The notes under the pieces: model-generated | Told to the model about the DNA's origin: nothing | The model's input: the letters and a program-made list of their open reading frames with translations, nothing else | Databases searched by the model: none | In this document: positions 25,015 to 33,001 of the stretch, in pieces | Numbering within the stretch: position 1 is the first letter of the stretch | Layout of the letters: each line of letters opens with the position of its first letter | Translations under genes and position numbers: made by a program | Source: Candidatus Sumerlaeota bacterium | GTDB taxonomy: Bacteria; Sumerlaeota; Sumerlaeia; JADFCW01 | Direction: 5' to 3' | DNA length: 35,237 nucleotides | NCBI GenBank assembly: GCA_017161705.1 | Contig: JADFCW010000029.1 | Location: forward strand, 1-35,237

Positions 25015-26967
25015 ATGCATAAAGAACAGGCGGTTCTGGTTCTCGCGGTGATTGGTGTTGCCGCGGTCTTCGGTTTTTCTAGCGGCGCTCTGTGGGCGGC
25101 GGCATCCGATCCGGCCGCCCCATCCGCTGATGTCCTATTCTCGTGCACATTCGAGTCGGACAGCTGGTTCAAGGAGTGGGGATTGCGCGCAGCTGACCCG
25201 CATACGGCTCTTGTGGCCGAAGATGCGGACTTGAAGTTCGAGCCGTTTCGCGGCAAAGCTTTGCGCATCAAGGTGGACCGTGGCGGCCACTACGGCGTCA
25301 GCATACCGTTCGCCTTTCAAAAGCGGGTGGGCTTTGAGCCGGAAGAGGTTTACTTTCGCTACTACTTGCGTCTGGCCGATGACTGGAATCCCCGGCGGGG
25401 CGGCAAATTTCCCGGCTTTGGGGGCACTTACGGCCGGGCGGGCTGGGGCGGCAGGCGCGTCAACGGCCGCGACGGCTGGTCGGCGCGGGGACTGTTCCGC
25501 GGCCAGAAAGACGGCAAAACTCCCATTGGCTTTTACTGCTACCATGCGGACATGCGCGGCCAATATGGCTCCGAGTGGGTTTGGGATCGCGACAACCTGG
25601 GTCTGCTCGAAAATAACCGTTGGTACTGCATCGAGCAATATGTCAAAATGAACACGCCCGGAAAGAACGACGGCATATTGCGCGGCTGGGTGGACGGCCG
25701 CCTCGCTTTCGAAAAAACGGACATCCGTATGCGTGATGTTCCCGCGCTCAAGATTGAGTCGGTCTGGGTAAACATCTATCTCGGCGGCACGTGGACGGCG
25801 GAACGCGATCATCATCTTTACATAGACGAGGTGGTCATTTCGCGGAAACCGATCGGCCCGCTCGCTGCTGCCTCCAAGGCTGACGCACTGACGGCTTCTC
25901 GCTCCCCTGCCCAGGCGGACATGGCCTTTCCCAAGACCGCGTGGGAAGAGGCCGCGCCCGAGTCGCAAGGCGTGGATTCGGCAACACTGCAGCAGGCGCT
26001 CGACTATCTTCGTGAGAACGCAGGCCGCGACGGTATCCGCGAGGTGGTCGTTATTCGCAACGGCCGTCTGATATGGAAAGGCAACAACATTGACCATCAG
26101 CACGGCGTGTGGTCATGCACCAAATCCTTCACCAGCACAGTCCTGGGGCTGTTGATTGACGACGGAAAAGCGACACTGGACACGGCAGCGATGAAATACC
26201 TGCCGGCCATGTCGAAAACTTTTCCCGGCGTCACGTTGCGCCACTTTACGACCATGACGTCGGGCTACTACGCCGTTGGCGACGAGCCGCTCGGCACGTA
26301 CGCCCATGGGCCAAGCCCCACGTGGTGGTTGCCGGCCGACAAGCCGCTCTTCGCGCCGCCCGGTTCCCGGTATGCCTATTGGGACTCGGCGATGAACCAA
26401 TTCGGCTATGTATTGACTCGGATTGCCGGCGAACCGCTTGAGGATTTGTTCAAGCGCCGCATCGCCGATCCTATCGGCATGGACCGCGCCAAATGGGACT
26501 GGGGCGAATTTGCGGACATCGAGGGCCTCAAGGTCAACGGCGGTTCGGGCAACAGCAGCCGCCACATGATGATCAGCGCGCGGGAGATCGCCCGCTTCGG
26601 CCACCTCTTTCTCAACCGCGGCAACTGGAACGGCCGGCAACTGATCAGCACCCAATGGGTAGACGCGGCCACCACGGTGCAAGTGCCCGCGACCATACCC
26701 ATCGGCCACCCCAGCAGCAACGGCGGTCCGGGGCAGTACGGCTTCAACTGGTGGGTCAACGGCATTGGCCCCGACGGGCAGCGCAAATGGCCCGAAGCGC
26801 CTCCGCATACTTTCGCCGCGATGGGGCACAACAATAATGTCGTGTTTGTGATTCCCGAGTGGAGAATGGTTGTCGTGCGGCTGGGGCTGGATCAGAAAGA
26901 CCGGCGCATCGGCGATGCTGCCTACAGCGCGTTTCTCGGAAAAGTGGGTGCTGCAATCAAGGATTGA
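25015..26967 (+). CDS. Exported fusion: PL14-like jelly-roll domain + serine beta-lactamase-like hydrolase
   Basis: The 650-residue protein starts with a signal peptide (MHKEQAVLVLAVIGVAAVFG). Residues about 40-285 resemble the polysaccharide lyase 14/heparin-lyase-like jelly roll: EEVYFRYYLRLADDWNP, GGKFPGFGG, NNRWYCIEQYVKMNTPG and HHLYIDEVVIS. From about residue 304 a class C beta-lactamase/esterase domain begins, with the active-site box SCTKSF (Ser367 and Lys370). YWDSAMNQFGYVL is near the place of the second motif and AAMGHNNNVVFVIP near the third. Such domains act as esterases or peptidases as well as beta-lactamases. The ATG at 25015 has AGGAG 9 nt upstream, so the frame opening at 24841 is rejected. 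The DUF1080 gene follows. Substrate unknown. Confidence 0.85.
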   Translation: MHKEQAVLVLAVIGVAAVFGFSSGALWAAASDPAAPSADVLFSCTFESDSWFKEWGLRAADPHTALVAEDADLKFEPFRGKALRIKVDRGGHYGVSIPFAFQKRVGFEPEEVYFRYYLRLADDWNPRRGGKFPGFGGTYGRAGWGGRRVNGRDGWSARGLFRGQKDGKTPIGFYCYHADMRGQYGSEWVWDRDNLGLLENNRWYCIEQYVKMNTPGKNDGILRGWVDGRLAFEKTDIRMRDVPALKIESVWVNIYLGGTWTAERDHHLYIDEVVISRKPIGPLAAASKADALTASRSPAQADMAFPKTAWEEAAPESQGVDSATLQQALDYLRENAGRDGIREVVVIRNGRLIWKGNNIDHQHGVWSCTKSFTSTVLGLLIDDGKATLDTAAMKYLPAMSKTFPGVTLRHFTTMTSGYYAVGDEPLGTYAHGPSPTWWLPADKPLFAPPGSRYAYWDSAMNQFGYVLTRIAGEPLEDLFKRRIADPIGMDRAKWDWGEFADIEGLKVNGGSGNSSRHMMISAREIARFGHLFLNRGNWNGRQLISTQWVDAATTVQVPATIPIGHPSSNGGPGQYGFNWWVNGIGPDGQRKWPEAPPHTFAAMGHNNNVVFVIPEWRMVVVRLGLDQKDRRIGDAAYSAFLGKVGAAIKD

Positions 26968-27051
26968 CAGTGGCCCGTACGGAGGGTTTTTTACCGAAGT
27001 TGACGATGTAACCATTACGCGTTCCTTACAACGTGAGAGGAGGCGTGTTCC

Positions 27052-27786
27052 ATGAAACAAACTCTGCACTGCGGACTGGCAATTGCTCTGGTTGCGGCAC
27101 TAAGTATCGGCGCAGCGGAAAAAGGCGCAGGCGGCAAAAAAGGCAAAGGGCGCAAGGCCGCCAAAGAGGCGCCGGCCGCCACCGCACGCGTACAAACCGC
27201 TTCGCCGTCTGCCGAAGGCTGGGTCTCGTTGTTCAACGGCAAAGACCTCACGGGATGGAAACAGATCAACGGCACAGCAAAGTATCATGTCGAGGACGGC
27301 TGCATCGTCGGCACGACCGTCAAGGGCAGCCCCAATTCCTTCCTCTGCACCGAAAAGAACTACAGCGACTTCGAGTTCGAGTGCGAAGTGAAGTGCGATC
27401 CCCGCCTGAACTCCGGGATTCAGATTCGCAGCGAAAGCAAGAAGGAATACAAGGATGGCCGCGTCCACGGCTATCAGGTCGAAATTGCCGACAGTGCCAA
27501 CGCCGGCCATGTCTATGACGAAGCGCGCCGGGCTCGATTCCTCGATCTCACCGAGGCCGACAAGACCAAGAAGGGCGGCCCCTACAAGGCGGGCGAATGG
27601 AACAAGTATCGCATCCTCTGTGTCGGCCCGCGCATCCAGACATGGATCAATGACACCAAAGTCGCGGATTTTACCGACACCATGACCGCCACCGGGTTTA
27701 TCGGCTTGCAGGTGCATGCCTTCAAAGGCGAACCCGAAGCGCAGGTGCGCTGGCGCAATATCCGCATTCGCGAGATAAACAAATGA
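27052..27786 (+). CDS. DUF1080 (3-keto-disaccharide hydrolase domain) exported protein
   Basis: The 244-residue protein has a signal peptide (MKQTLHCGLAIALVAALSIG) and a Lys/Gly-rich linker. The DUF1080 domain (PF06439) follows, with the opening GWVSLFNGKDLTGWKQI and the jelly-roll strands FECEVKCDPRLNSGIQIRS, VHGYQVEIAD and GEWNKYRILCVGPRIQTWIN. The end is TGFIGLQVHAF and VRWRNIRIREI. Members hydrolyse 3-keto-glycosides or bind related sugars outside the cytoplasm. The ATG has GAGAGGAGG 9 nt upstream. It lies 84 bp after the lyase-like fusion gene and upstream of two Tat-exported TIM-barrel-like genes, so a shared carbohydrate route is likely. The ThuA gene far to the left belongs to the same functional theme. 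Confidence 0.92.
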   Translation: MKQTLHCGLAIALVAALSIGAAEKGAGGKKGKGRKAAKEAPAATARVQTASPSAEGWVSLFNGKDLTGWKQINGTAKYHVEDGCIVGTTVKGSPNSFLCTEKNYSDFEFECEVKCDPRLNSGIQIRSESKKEYKDGRVHGYQVEIADSANAGHVYDEARRARFLDLTEADKTKKGGPYKAGEWNKYRILCVGPRIQTWINDTKVADFTDTMTATGFIGLQVHAFKGEPEAQVRWRNIRIREINK

Positions 27787-27820
27787 CCGGCGGCATGGCA
27801 ATTGAGGTTGGGCGCCCGAC

Positions 27821-27892
27821 CTGTCCGGCCTGCCTGACCCGTCTGATCCGTCGAACCCGTCTGACCAGTCGGACCTGTCCAGCCCGTCCGAC
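27821..27892. repeat. 9-bp minisatellite, eight units
   Basis: Eight consecutive 9-nt units run without gaps: CTGTCCGGC, CTGCCTGAC, CCGTCTGAT, CCGTCGAAC, CCGTCTGAC, CAGTCGGAC, CTGTCCAGC and CCGTCCGAC. The consensus is C(C/T)GTC(T/C)GAC. The block fills most of the 136-bp gap between the DUF1080 gene and the next gene and is followed by five T. It reads as a repeated Ser-Asp-x tripeptide on the minus strand, but that frame shows no protein-like sequence outside the repeat. Confidence 0.8.
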
Positions 27893-27922
27893 CTATTTTT
27901 GCTGATCAAGGAGTTCTTGCTC

Positions 27923-28858
27923 ATGGAACGCCGCACATTCTGCAGCCGCATAACCGCTCTGTCCGCTTCCGCTTTGGCTGCGCATCAAGCCGGCGGTGCA
28001 GCTCAGCAAAAAATCAGCGCTGCGCCGGACAGCATGCCTCAAATCCCATTCGGCAAGTATAGGGTCTCCCGTTTGGTTCTCGGCGCGAATCCATTCCATG
28101 CGGGATCGCACTTGTCCATATTTGTGAACCAGGAAATGCGAACGTACTACACGCTGGAGCAGAAATTGAAGACCTTGCGACGCTGCGAGGCAGTGGGCAT
28201 CTCGCTCTGGCAGGGCAGCGATGACCATCACTGGGTGTATCGTCAGTATCGGGAGCAAGGCGGCAGAATGTTGTACATTTCGCTGGGGCGATGCGATGTG
28301 CCTACCGCCGAGCACTACCTCAAGCAGCTTCTCGACGTGGGCTGCATCGGCATTGCTCATCACGGCGAAGTGACCGATTCGCTGTTCAAGGCGGGAAAGC
28401 TGGACCGCATCCACGACTATCTCAAGCGCGTGCGCGATGCCGGCGTGCTGGTCGGCGTTTCGACTCACATGCCCGACGTAGTGGATGCCGTCGAATCGAA
28501 AGGCTGGGACATTGATTTCTACATGACGTGCGTGTACGAACGGCATCGCACCCGCGAGGAACTGAAAAAACTGATGGGCTATGTGCCCATCCCCGTGCGC
28601 GAGGTTTATCTCGAAGAAGATCCGCCGCGCATGTTCAAAGCCATGCGGCAGACCCAGCGCACGTGTTTTGCGTTCAAGATCCTTGCAGCGGGCCGTCTGT
28701 GCGATCGCAAGGAATCGGTCGAGCAGGCGTTTCGGCAGACGTTCGAGAGCATCAAACCGACCGATGGAGTGATCGTCGGCATTTACGACAAGTTCAGCGA
28801 CCAGGCAGGCGAGGACGCCGAATACACGCGCCGGTTCAGCGCACTCAGCCATGCCTAG
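27923..28858 (+). CDS. Tat-exported TIM-barrel-like protein, aldo/keto-reductase-like (unassigned)
   Basis: The 311-residue protein starts with a twin-arginine-like signal (MERRTFCSRITALSASALAA). The body looks like an eight-stranded barrel: YRVSRLVLGANPFHAGSHL, RMLYISLGR, DVGCIGIAHHGEVTDSLF, DAGVLVGVSTHMPDVVDA, WDIDFYMTCVYE, CFAFKILAAGRLCD and TDGVIVGIYDKFS. The order and the opening LVLGANPF recall aldo/keto reductases, but I cannot identify their catalytic Asp-Tyr-Lys-His set, so activity is not assigned. The ATG at 27923 has AAGGAG about 9 nt upstream; the TTG at 27899 is rejected. It sits between the DUF1080 and xylose-isomerase-like genes, which suggests carbohydrate work. Confidence 0.7.
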   Translation: MERRTFCSRITALSASALAAHQAGGAAQQKISAAPDSMPQIPFGKYRVSRLVLGANPFHAGSHLSIFVNQEMRTYYTLEQKLKTLRRCEAVGISLWQGSDDHHWVYRQYREQGGRMLYISLGRCDVPTAEHYLKQLLDVGCIGIAHHGEVTDSLFKAGKLDRIHDYLKRVRDAGVLVGVSTHMPDVVDAVESKGWDIDFYMTCVYERHRTREELKKLMGYVPIPVREVYLEEDPPRMFKAMRQTQRTCFAFKILAAGRLCDRKESVEQAFRQTFESIKPTDGVIVGIYDKFSDQAGEDAEYTRRFSALSHA

Positions 28859-28870
28859 ACCGGCCTGTTC

Positions 28871-28948
28871 GTAGTTCAAATGTTAGTTTGTCGTACGTAG
28901 TTCAAACTTCAGTTTGCTGTTTGTAGTTCAAATTTTCGTTCGTCCTTC
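28871..28948 (+). repeat. 26-nt tandem repeat, three units, palindromic core
   Basis: Three units begin at 28871, 28897 and 28923, each starting GTAGTTCAAA and spaced exactly 26 nt. The middle unit contains CAAACTTCAGTTTG, a perfect 6-bp dyad; the first and third are decayed. Related single copies lie at 1875-1899 and 17090-17107. The block fills much of the gap between the two Tat-exported TIM-barrel-like genes. Confidence 0.75.
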
Positions 28949-28987
28949 TCCACACTTTCGCACCGCATGCGAGGTCGGAGGCCGCCC

Positions 28988-29962
28988 ATGCTAAAAACGC
29001 GCAGAGAGTTTCTGACCAACGCGGCCGTTGCCGCCGCGCCGTTCGCAACACTGGCGATAGCGACGACGCCCGGTTATTCCGCGAGTTCTTCAAGGCAAGA
29101 CCGCCCGAAGTCCGACGCACCCCTGCCGACGCCGGCCCGCCAAAAATTCGGCGTCTCGACGTATTCCTTCTGGCAGTTCCGCCGCGAGCGCGTCGAAGTT
29201 GCCGATTGCATCGAGCGCGCAGCCGCCCTGGGCTTCGATGGCGTCGAGATTCTCCATCGCCAGATGACCGGCGAATCGAACGACTATCTTCAGTCGCTCA
29301 AGCGCGCGGCCTTCGTGAACGGCGTTGACCTGATTTGCCTCTCGATCCATCAGGGCTTTCTTTCGCCCGATCCTGCGGTTCGGCAAAAGAACATTGATCA
29401 TACTCTCCACTGCATCGAGCTTGCCCACAAACTTGGCATCCCGGCCATGCGTCTCAACACCGGCACGTGGGGCACGTCGGGTTCGTTTGACAAGCTGATG
29501 GCAAATAAAGGCGTGGAGCCTCCGCTCGAAGGCCACACCGACGAGGAGGCGTTCGAGTGGGTCGTCGCAGCGATCGAACAATGTCTTCCCCGCGCGCAGG
29601 AGTGCGGCGTCGTGCTGGCGCTCGAAAACCATTGGGGACTGGCGCGCACGGCCGAAGGACTGCTTCGCATCCTCGAAGCGGTTCATTCGCCGTGGCTGTG
29701 CGCGCTCCTGGACACCGGAAATTTCCTCGAGAACCTGTATGAGCAATACGCAAAGGTCGCGCCGCATGCGGTCATGGTGCATGCAAAAACCTACTTCGGC
29801 GGCGGCCTGTGGTATTCGCTCGACATTGACTATGCGCGCGTGGCGGCAATTCTTCGCAAGGCGGGGTTCCGCGGCTATGTCTCGCTGGAATTCGAAGGCA
29901 AAGAAGATGCGGCCACCGGCGTGCCCAAGAGTCTCGATCTGCTGCGAAAGGCCTTTGGATAA
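28988..29962 (+). CDS. Tat-exported xylose-isomerase-like TIM barrel protein
   Basis: The 324-residue protein opens with a twin-arginine signal (KTRREFLTNAAVAAAPF). It continues as an AP endonuclease 2/xylose isomerase-like barrel (PF01261): KFGVSTYSFWQFRRE, ALGFDGVEILHR, NGVDLICLSIHQGF, HKLGIPAMRLNTGTWGTSG, CGVVLALENHWGLARTAEG, WLCALLDTGNFLE, PHAVMVHAKTYF and FRGYVSLEFEGKED. The Glu, Asp, His and final Glu at strand ends suit divalent-metal binding. Sugar epimerase, isomerase or 3-keto-sugar roles are known in the family. GGAGG lies about 6 nt before the ATG at 28988, so the start at 28967 is rejected. The UroD-like gene starts 14 bp downstream. Confidence 0.9.
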   Translation: MLKTRREFLTNAAVAAAPFATLAIATTPGYSASSSRQDRPKSDAPLPTPARQKFGVSTYSFWQFRRERVEVADCIERAAALGFDGVEILHRQMTGESNDYLQSLKRAAFVNGVDLICLSIHQGFLSPDPAVRQKNIDHTLHCIELAHKLGIPAMRLNTGTWGTSGSFDKLMANKGVEPPLEGHTDEEAFEWVVAAIEQCLPRAQECGVVLALENHWGLARTAEGLLRILEAVHSPWLCALLDTGNFLENLYEQYAKVAPHAVMVHAKTYFGGGLWYSLDIDYARVAAILRKAGFRGYVSLEFEGKEDAATGVPKSLDLLRKAFG

Positions 29963-29975
29963 GACAGAACAAGGA

Positions 29976-30992
29976 ATGACCGGCCTCGAACGCGTTCAAT
30001 CCGTCCTGGGGGGCCGCCCGCCCGACCACCTGCCCGTCCTGCCCATGCTTCATACCGGCCTGGCCGGCATATTCGGCGTTTCGCTGGGAGAGTTTTTCAC
30101 ATCCGCCGCGACGATGGCCCGCGTCATGATCGCAGGCCAGCGCCGTTTCAGATTCGACGGCGTGCAATTGACGCTCGGCGTTGCCGGAGAAGCCGAGGCG
30201 CTCGGTGCGCTCACCGACCAGCCGCCCGACGGCGCTCCTATCTTGCGCGAATATCTGTTAGCCAATTCGGAGGCTCTCGAAGCCCTCCGCCAGCGCGATC
30301 CCGCCGCCGGCGGCCGCATGCCGCTGTTCTTCGAGGCCGTTTCGCGCGTCGTGGAGGCCATCGGCCGCGACACGTTTGTCCTTGCCACCATGCGCGGACC
30401 GCTGCTGATTGCCTCGCAACTGCGCAAGCCGGAAACACTTCTTGTGGACCTGTTGGAGAGCCCAGAGGACGCCGGGCGCATATTGGATTTCTCTGTCGAG
30501 GTTGCGCTCCGTCTTGCACGACCGCTTCGGGCGACCGGCGCGCACGGTATCCTTCTGGGCGAAGCCACCTGTTCGCCCAGTTTCATCTCGCCTGCTCTCT
30601 ACCGACAGATCATCCTGCCCCGCCATCGGCGCCTTGTTGCGCAACTCAAAGCGATGGGATGGACGTGCGTCGGACTTCACGTGTGCGGAAACATCACGGC
30701 GATCCTCGACGACTTGGTTACGACGGGTGTTGACTTTTTCGACGTGGATTATCAGGTGGACGCCGTGCAGGCTGCCCGGCACGTTGCCGGTCGTGTCGCC
30801 CTTCGCGGCAACCTCGATCCCAGCGCCGACTTCCGCTTTGGCTCGGTGGAGAAGATCAAAGCCTCGACTCGCGCTCTGTGCAAGTCCGTCGCCGGTACGC
30901 GCTGGATCGCCGGCAGCGGCTGCGACATTCCCGCCGGCACGCCCGCCGAGAACATCGCCGCGTTTGTCGAGACCGTCCGCGAAAGTGCATGA
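29976..30992 (+). CDS. UroD-family protein, MtaA/CmuA-like methyltransferase type
   Basis: The 338-residue cytoplasmic protein belongs to the uroporphyrinogen decarboxylase superfamily (PF01208). It starts MTGLERVQSVLGGRPPDHLP, the usual opening of the methyltransferase-like branch. The later part has LHVCGNITAILDDLV, VALRGNLDP and WIAGSGCDIPAGTPAENI. HxC in HVCGN and the later Cys in GSGCDIP match the zinc site of MtaA/MtbA corrinoid methyltransferases, with 78 residues between the two cysteines. This argues against haem synthesis. No corrinoid protein or MtaB-like partner is nearby. The ATG at 29976 gives the family start; AAGGA lies very close to it. It follows the isomerase-like gene by 13 bp and is probably co-transcribed. 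Confidence 0.85.
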   Translation: MTGLERVQSVLGGRPPDHLPVLPMLHTGLAGIFGVSLGEFFTSAATMARVMIAGQRRFRFDGVQLTLGVAGEAEALGALTDQPPDGAPILREYLLANSEALEALRQRDPAAGGRMPLFFEAVSRVVEAIGRDTFVLATMRGPLLIASQLRKPETLLVDLLESPEDAGRILDFSVEVALRLARPLRATGAHGILLGEATCSPSFISPALYRQIILPRHRRLVAQLKAMGWTCVGLHVCGNITAILDDLVTTGVDFFDVDYQVDAVQAARHVAGRVALRGNLDPSADFRFGSVEKIKASTRALCKSVAGTRWIAGSGCDIPAGTPAENIAAFVETVRESA

Positions 30993-31100
30993 ACGCAACA
31001 GCGGCGGCCCCGCAAAGGAAAGTTCTTGCCTTGCCGCCGACAAGCGGCAACCATCGGCTGTAGCACGTGCACCGCGACCGCCCGTCAGTCGCCAATACCC

Positions 31101-31886
31101 ATGTTCCCTAATCCGCTCACTCGCGCCCTGCTTCGCGCCGTTCAACTCAGTTCCAATCTGGCGACGCTCGCCGCCTGCCGCTTGGTTCGCTGGACGGGCA
31201 AGAGCCGCGAGGCGCTGCATCCCAAGCATCTGGTTGCCGAGCCGGCAGTCAGTTGGTATGTGGACCTGGTGCAACGGGGCGATTGCATCCTCGACCTGGG
31301 GGCAGGGACGGCGATTCATGGCGCGCGATGCGCCGAGGCGGGAGCCCGTTTGGTGGTCGCGGCAGAATTGAGCGAAAGGAATCTGGCAAAAGCCCGCGGC
31401 CTCGCAAGAGGCGAAAACGTTCGGTTGGTGCGTTGCGACGCGACGCGCCCGCTTCCGTTTCGCGATGCCGCATTTACCGGCGTGTTGTTGCTCGACATTC
31501 TGGAGCACCTTGCCGATCCGGAAGCGGCGCTGCGCGAGGTGGTTCGCACTCTGCGTTCCGGCGGATGGGTTGCTGTCGCGCTGCCAAATTCGCAAACAAC
31601 ATGGAAGCAGCGCTATCGCCGGGCGGGGTTGCCCTGGAGGAGCGACCGCGACCACAAGCATGAGTACACATGGCCGCAGATTGCCGCCCTGCTCGAAAGA
31701 GCCGGCTTGCGCATTCAATCGGGGCCGACTCCGATTATCTTCGACACGCCGCTGGCCGGATGGATTGACTTGATCGGCGGTCTGTCGTTACAGCTCTATC
31801 GGCGCGGGATCGCATGGCGAATTCGCCGCGCCGTGGAACATCCGCAGGAGTCCACCGGCTTTCGATGTGTGGCGACGAAATCCTGA
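31101..31886 (+). CDS. Class I SAM-dependent methyltransferase
   Basis: The 261-residue protein has the class I methyltransferase fold. Motif I is CILDLGAGTAIHGARCAEAG and the acidic end of the next strand is VVAAELSERNLAKA. Then come VRLVRCDATRPLPFRDAAF, VLLLDILEHLADPEAALREV and GGWVAVALPN, as in Methyltransf_11. The N-terminal 60 residues (LTRALLRAVQLSSNLATLAA) and C-terminal part are less conserved and may contact a membrane or lipid-linked substrate. It overlaps the first GT4 gene by 22 bp, so a glycan or lipid carrier of a surface polymer is the probable substrate. No clear ribosome site precedes the ATG at 31101, but earlier starts give unconserved sequence. Confidence 0.88.
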   Translation: MFPNPLTRALLRAVQLSSNLATLAACRLVRWTGKSREALHPKHLVAEPAVSWYVDLVQRGDCILDLGAGTAIHGARCAEAGARLVVAAELSERNLAKARGLARGENVRLVRCDATRPLPFRDAAFTGVLLLDILEHLADPEAALREVVRTLRSGGWVAVALPNSQTTWKQRYRRAGLPWRSDRDHKHEYTWPQIAALLERAGLRIQSGPTPIIFDTPLAGWIDLIGGLSLQLYRRGIAWRIRRAVEHPQESTGFRCVATKS

Positions 31887-33001
31887 GTGTTTGCTCGCCG
31901 GAATTGGGGATTGATCCCGAATCGAATCTCGGCGGCGCCGTGTATGATCGCGGGATCTTGCGGGCATTGGCTGCCCTGGGGACGCGGATTCTCATTCCGT
32001 TGCCGCGCGGCGAGCGCCACGAGACCGTCGCGAATTGGGAGATCATCGAAACGCCGCGCCACCGCTGGAAGTATTATGAGTACAACTTCATTTTTCGCCG
32101 AACGGTTGCCCGCCTTCTGGCCGACCGCTCCCCCATCCACATACTGCGGGCGCACGCTGTGGCGTCGGTGGGGCCAGGCCTGCTTGGGCTTGCCCGCCGC
32201 CATCGTATTCCCTGCCACCTTCATTATCATCACTGGGAGAGGCATTTCATCCGCAACCTGATCGAGCGATGGACGCTGCACCGCTACGACCTGATCACGA
32301 CCGACAGCGAGTTTTCGCGCCGCGACCTGATCGCGCGCTATAGACTTCGCAATCGCATTGTAGTGAACTATCCGGGAGTGCGAGAGACCTACGCGCCCGG
32401 GCCGGCCAGCCGCGACCTGGCCGCGCGGTTTGGACGCAAGCAGGTCCTGCTCTATGTAGGCGTGCTTGCGGCGCGCAAGAACCTGTCGTTTCTTCTGGGG
32501 GTGCTGCGGCGCCTGCGCGCCGGGAACCATCCCGACGCCGTGCTGGCCGTTGTCGGAAGCGGGCCGGAGGAACCGGCTCTTCGGCGCAGGGCCGAGTCGT
32601 TGGGTATTGCAAACGCTGTTGTATTTGCCGGGCGTGCCAGCGAAGCCATGAAAATAGACTACTACCGCGTGTGCGATGTCTTTGTCTTTCCCTCGCGTAT
32701 GGAGGGCTTTGGCATGGCGCCGGCCGAGGCCATGGCCTTTGGAAAACCTGTCGTGGCCGCCAACACCTCGTCGCTTCCGGAAGTTGTCGCGGACGGCGAA
32801 ACGGGGTTTCTGGCCTCACCGACGGACGAGGCAGACTTTGCGACGAAGATTGCCCGTCTGCTCGATTCGCCCGAACTGCGGAACACGATGGGTTGCGCCG
32901 GCCGCCGCCGAGTGGCTGAACACTTTGACTTTCGCCGCAGTGCCGAGATTCTGTTGGACGAGTATTTGCGATTGAAACACCGGACCGCGTATGACGGCTG
33001 A
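31865..33001 (+). CDS. GT4 family glycosyltransferase (first of two)
   Basis: This 378-residue GT-B retaining glycosyltransferase has an acceptor-domain opening EILSVCSPELGIDPESNLGG. The donor domain shows QVLLYVGVLAARKNLSFLLG, VLAVVGSGPEEPAL and VVFAGRASEAMKIDYYRVCD. The E-x7-E donor site is in MEGFGMAPAEAMAFGKPVV, followed by TSSLPEVVADGETGFLASP. The ATG at 31865 is chosen because it places the first beta strand directly at the N-terminus; the ATG at 31814 would add residues that read through the methyltransferase end. It overlaps the methyltransferase gene by 22 bp and the next GT4 gene by 11 bp, so the three are tightly coupled. Confidence 0.92.
   Translation: MCGDEILSVCSPELGIDPESNLGGAVYDRGILRALAALGTRILIPLPRGERHETVANWEIIETPRHRWKYYEYNFIFRRTVARLLADRSPIHILRAHAVASVGPGLLGLARRHRIPCHLHYHHWERHFIRNLIERWTLHRYDLITTDSEFSRRDLIARYRLRNRIVVNYPGVRETYAPGPASRDLAARFGRKQVLLYVGVLAARKNLSFLLGVLRRLRAGNHPDAVLAVVGSGPEEPALRRRAESLGIANAVVFAGRASEAMKIDYYRVCDVFVFPSRMEGFGMAPAEAMAFGKPVVAANTSSLPEVVADGETGFLASPTDEADFATKIARLLDSPELRNTMGCAGRRRVAEHFDFRRSAEILLDEYLRLKHRTAYDG

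Noticed and set aside
28871-28948. CRISPR-like array
   Set aside because: The units are directly adjacent with no unique spacers of constant length, only three units exist, and no cas gene is near.
30258-31718. Long minus-strand open frame of 486 codons
   Set aside because: It lies opposite the UroD-like and methyltransferase genes, which have clear family motifs; its composition is typical of GC-rich antisense frames.
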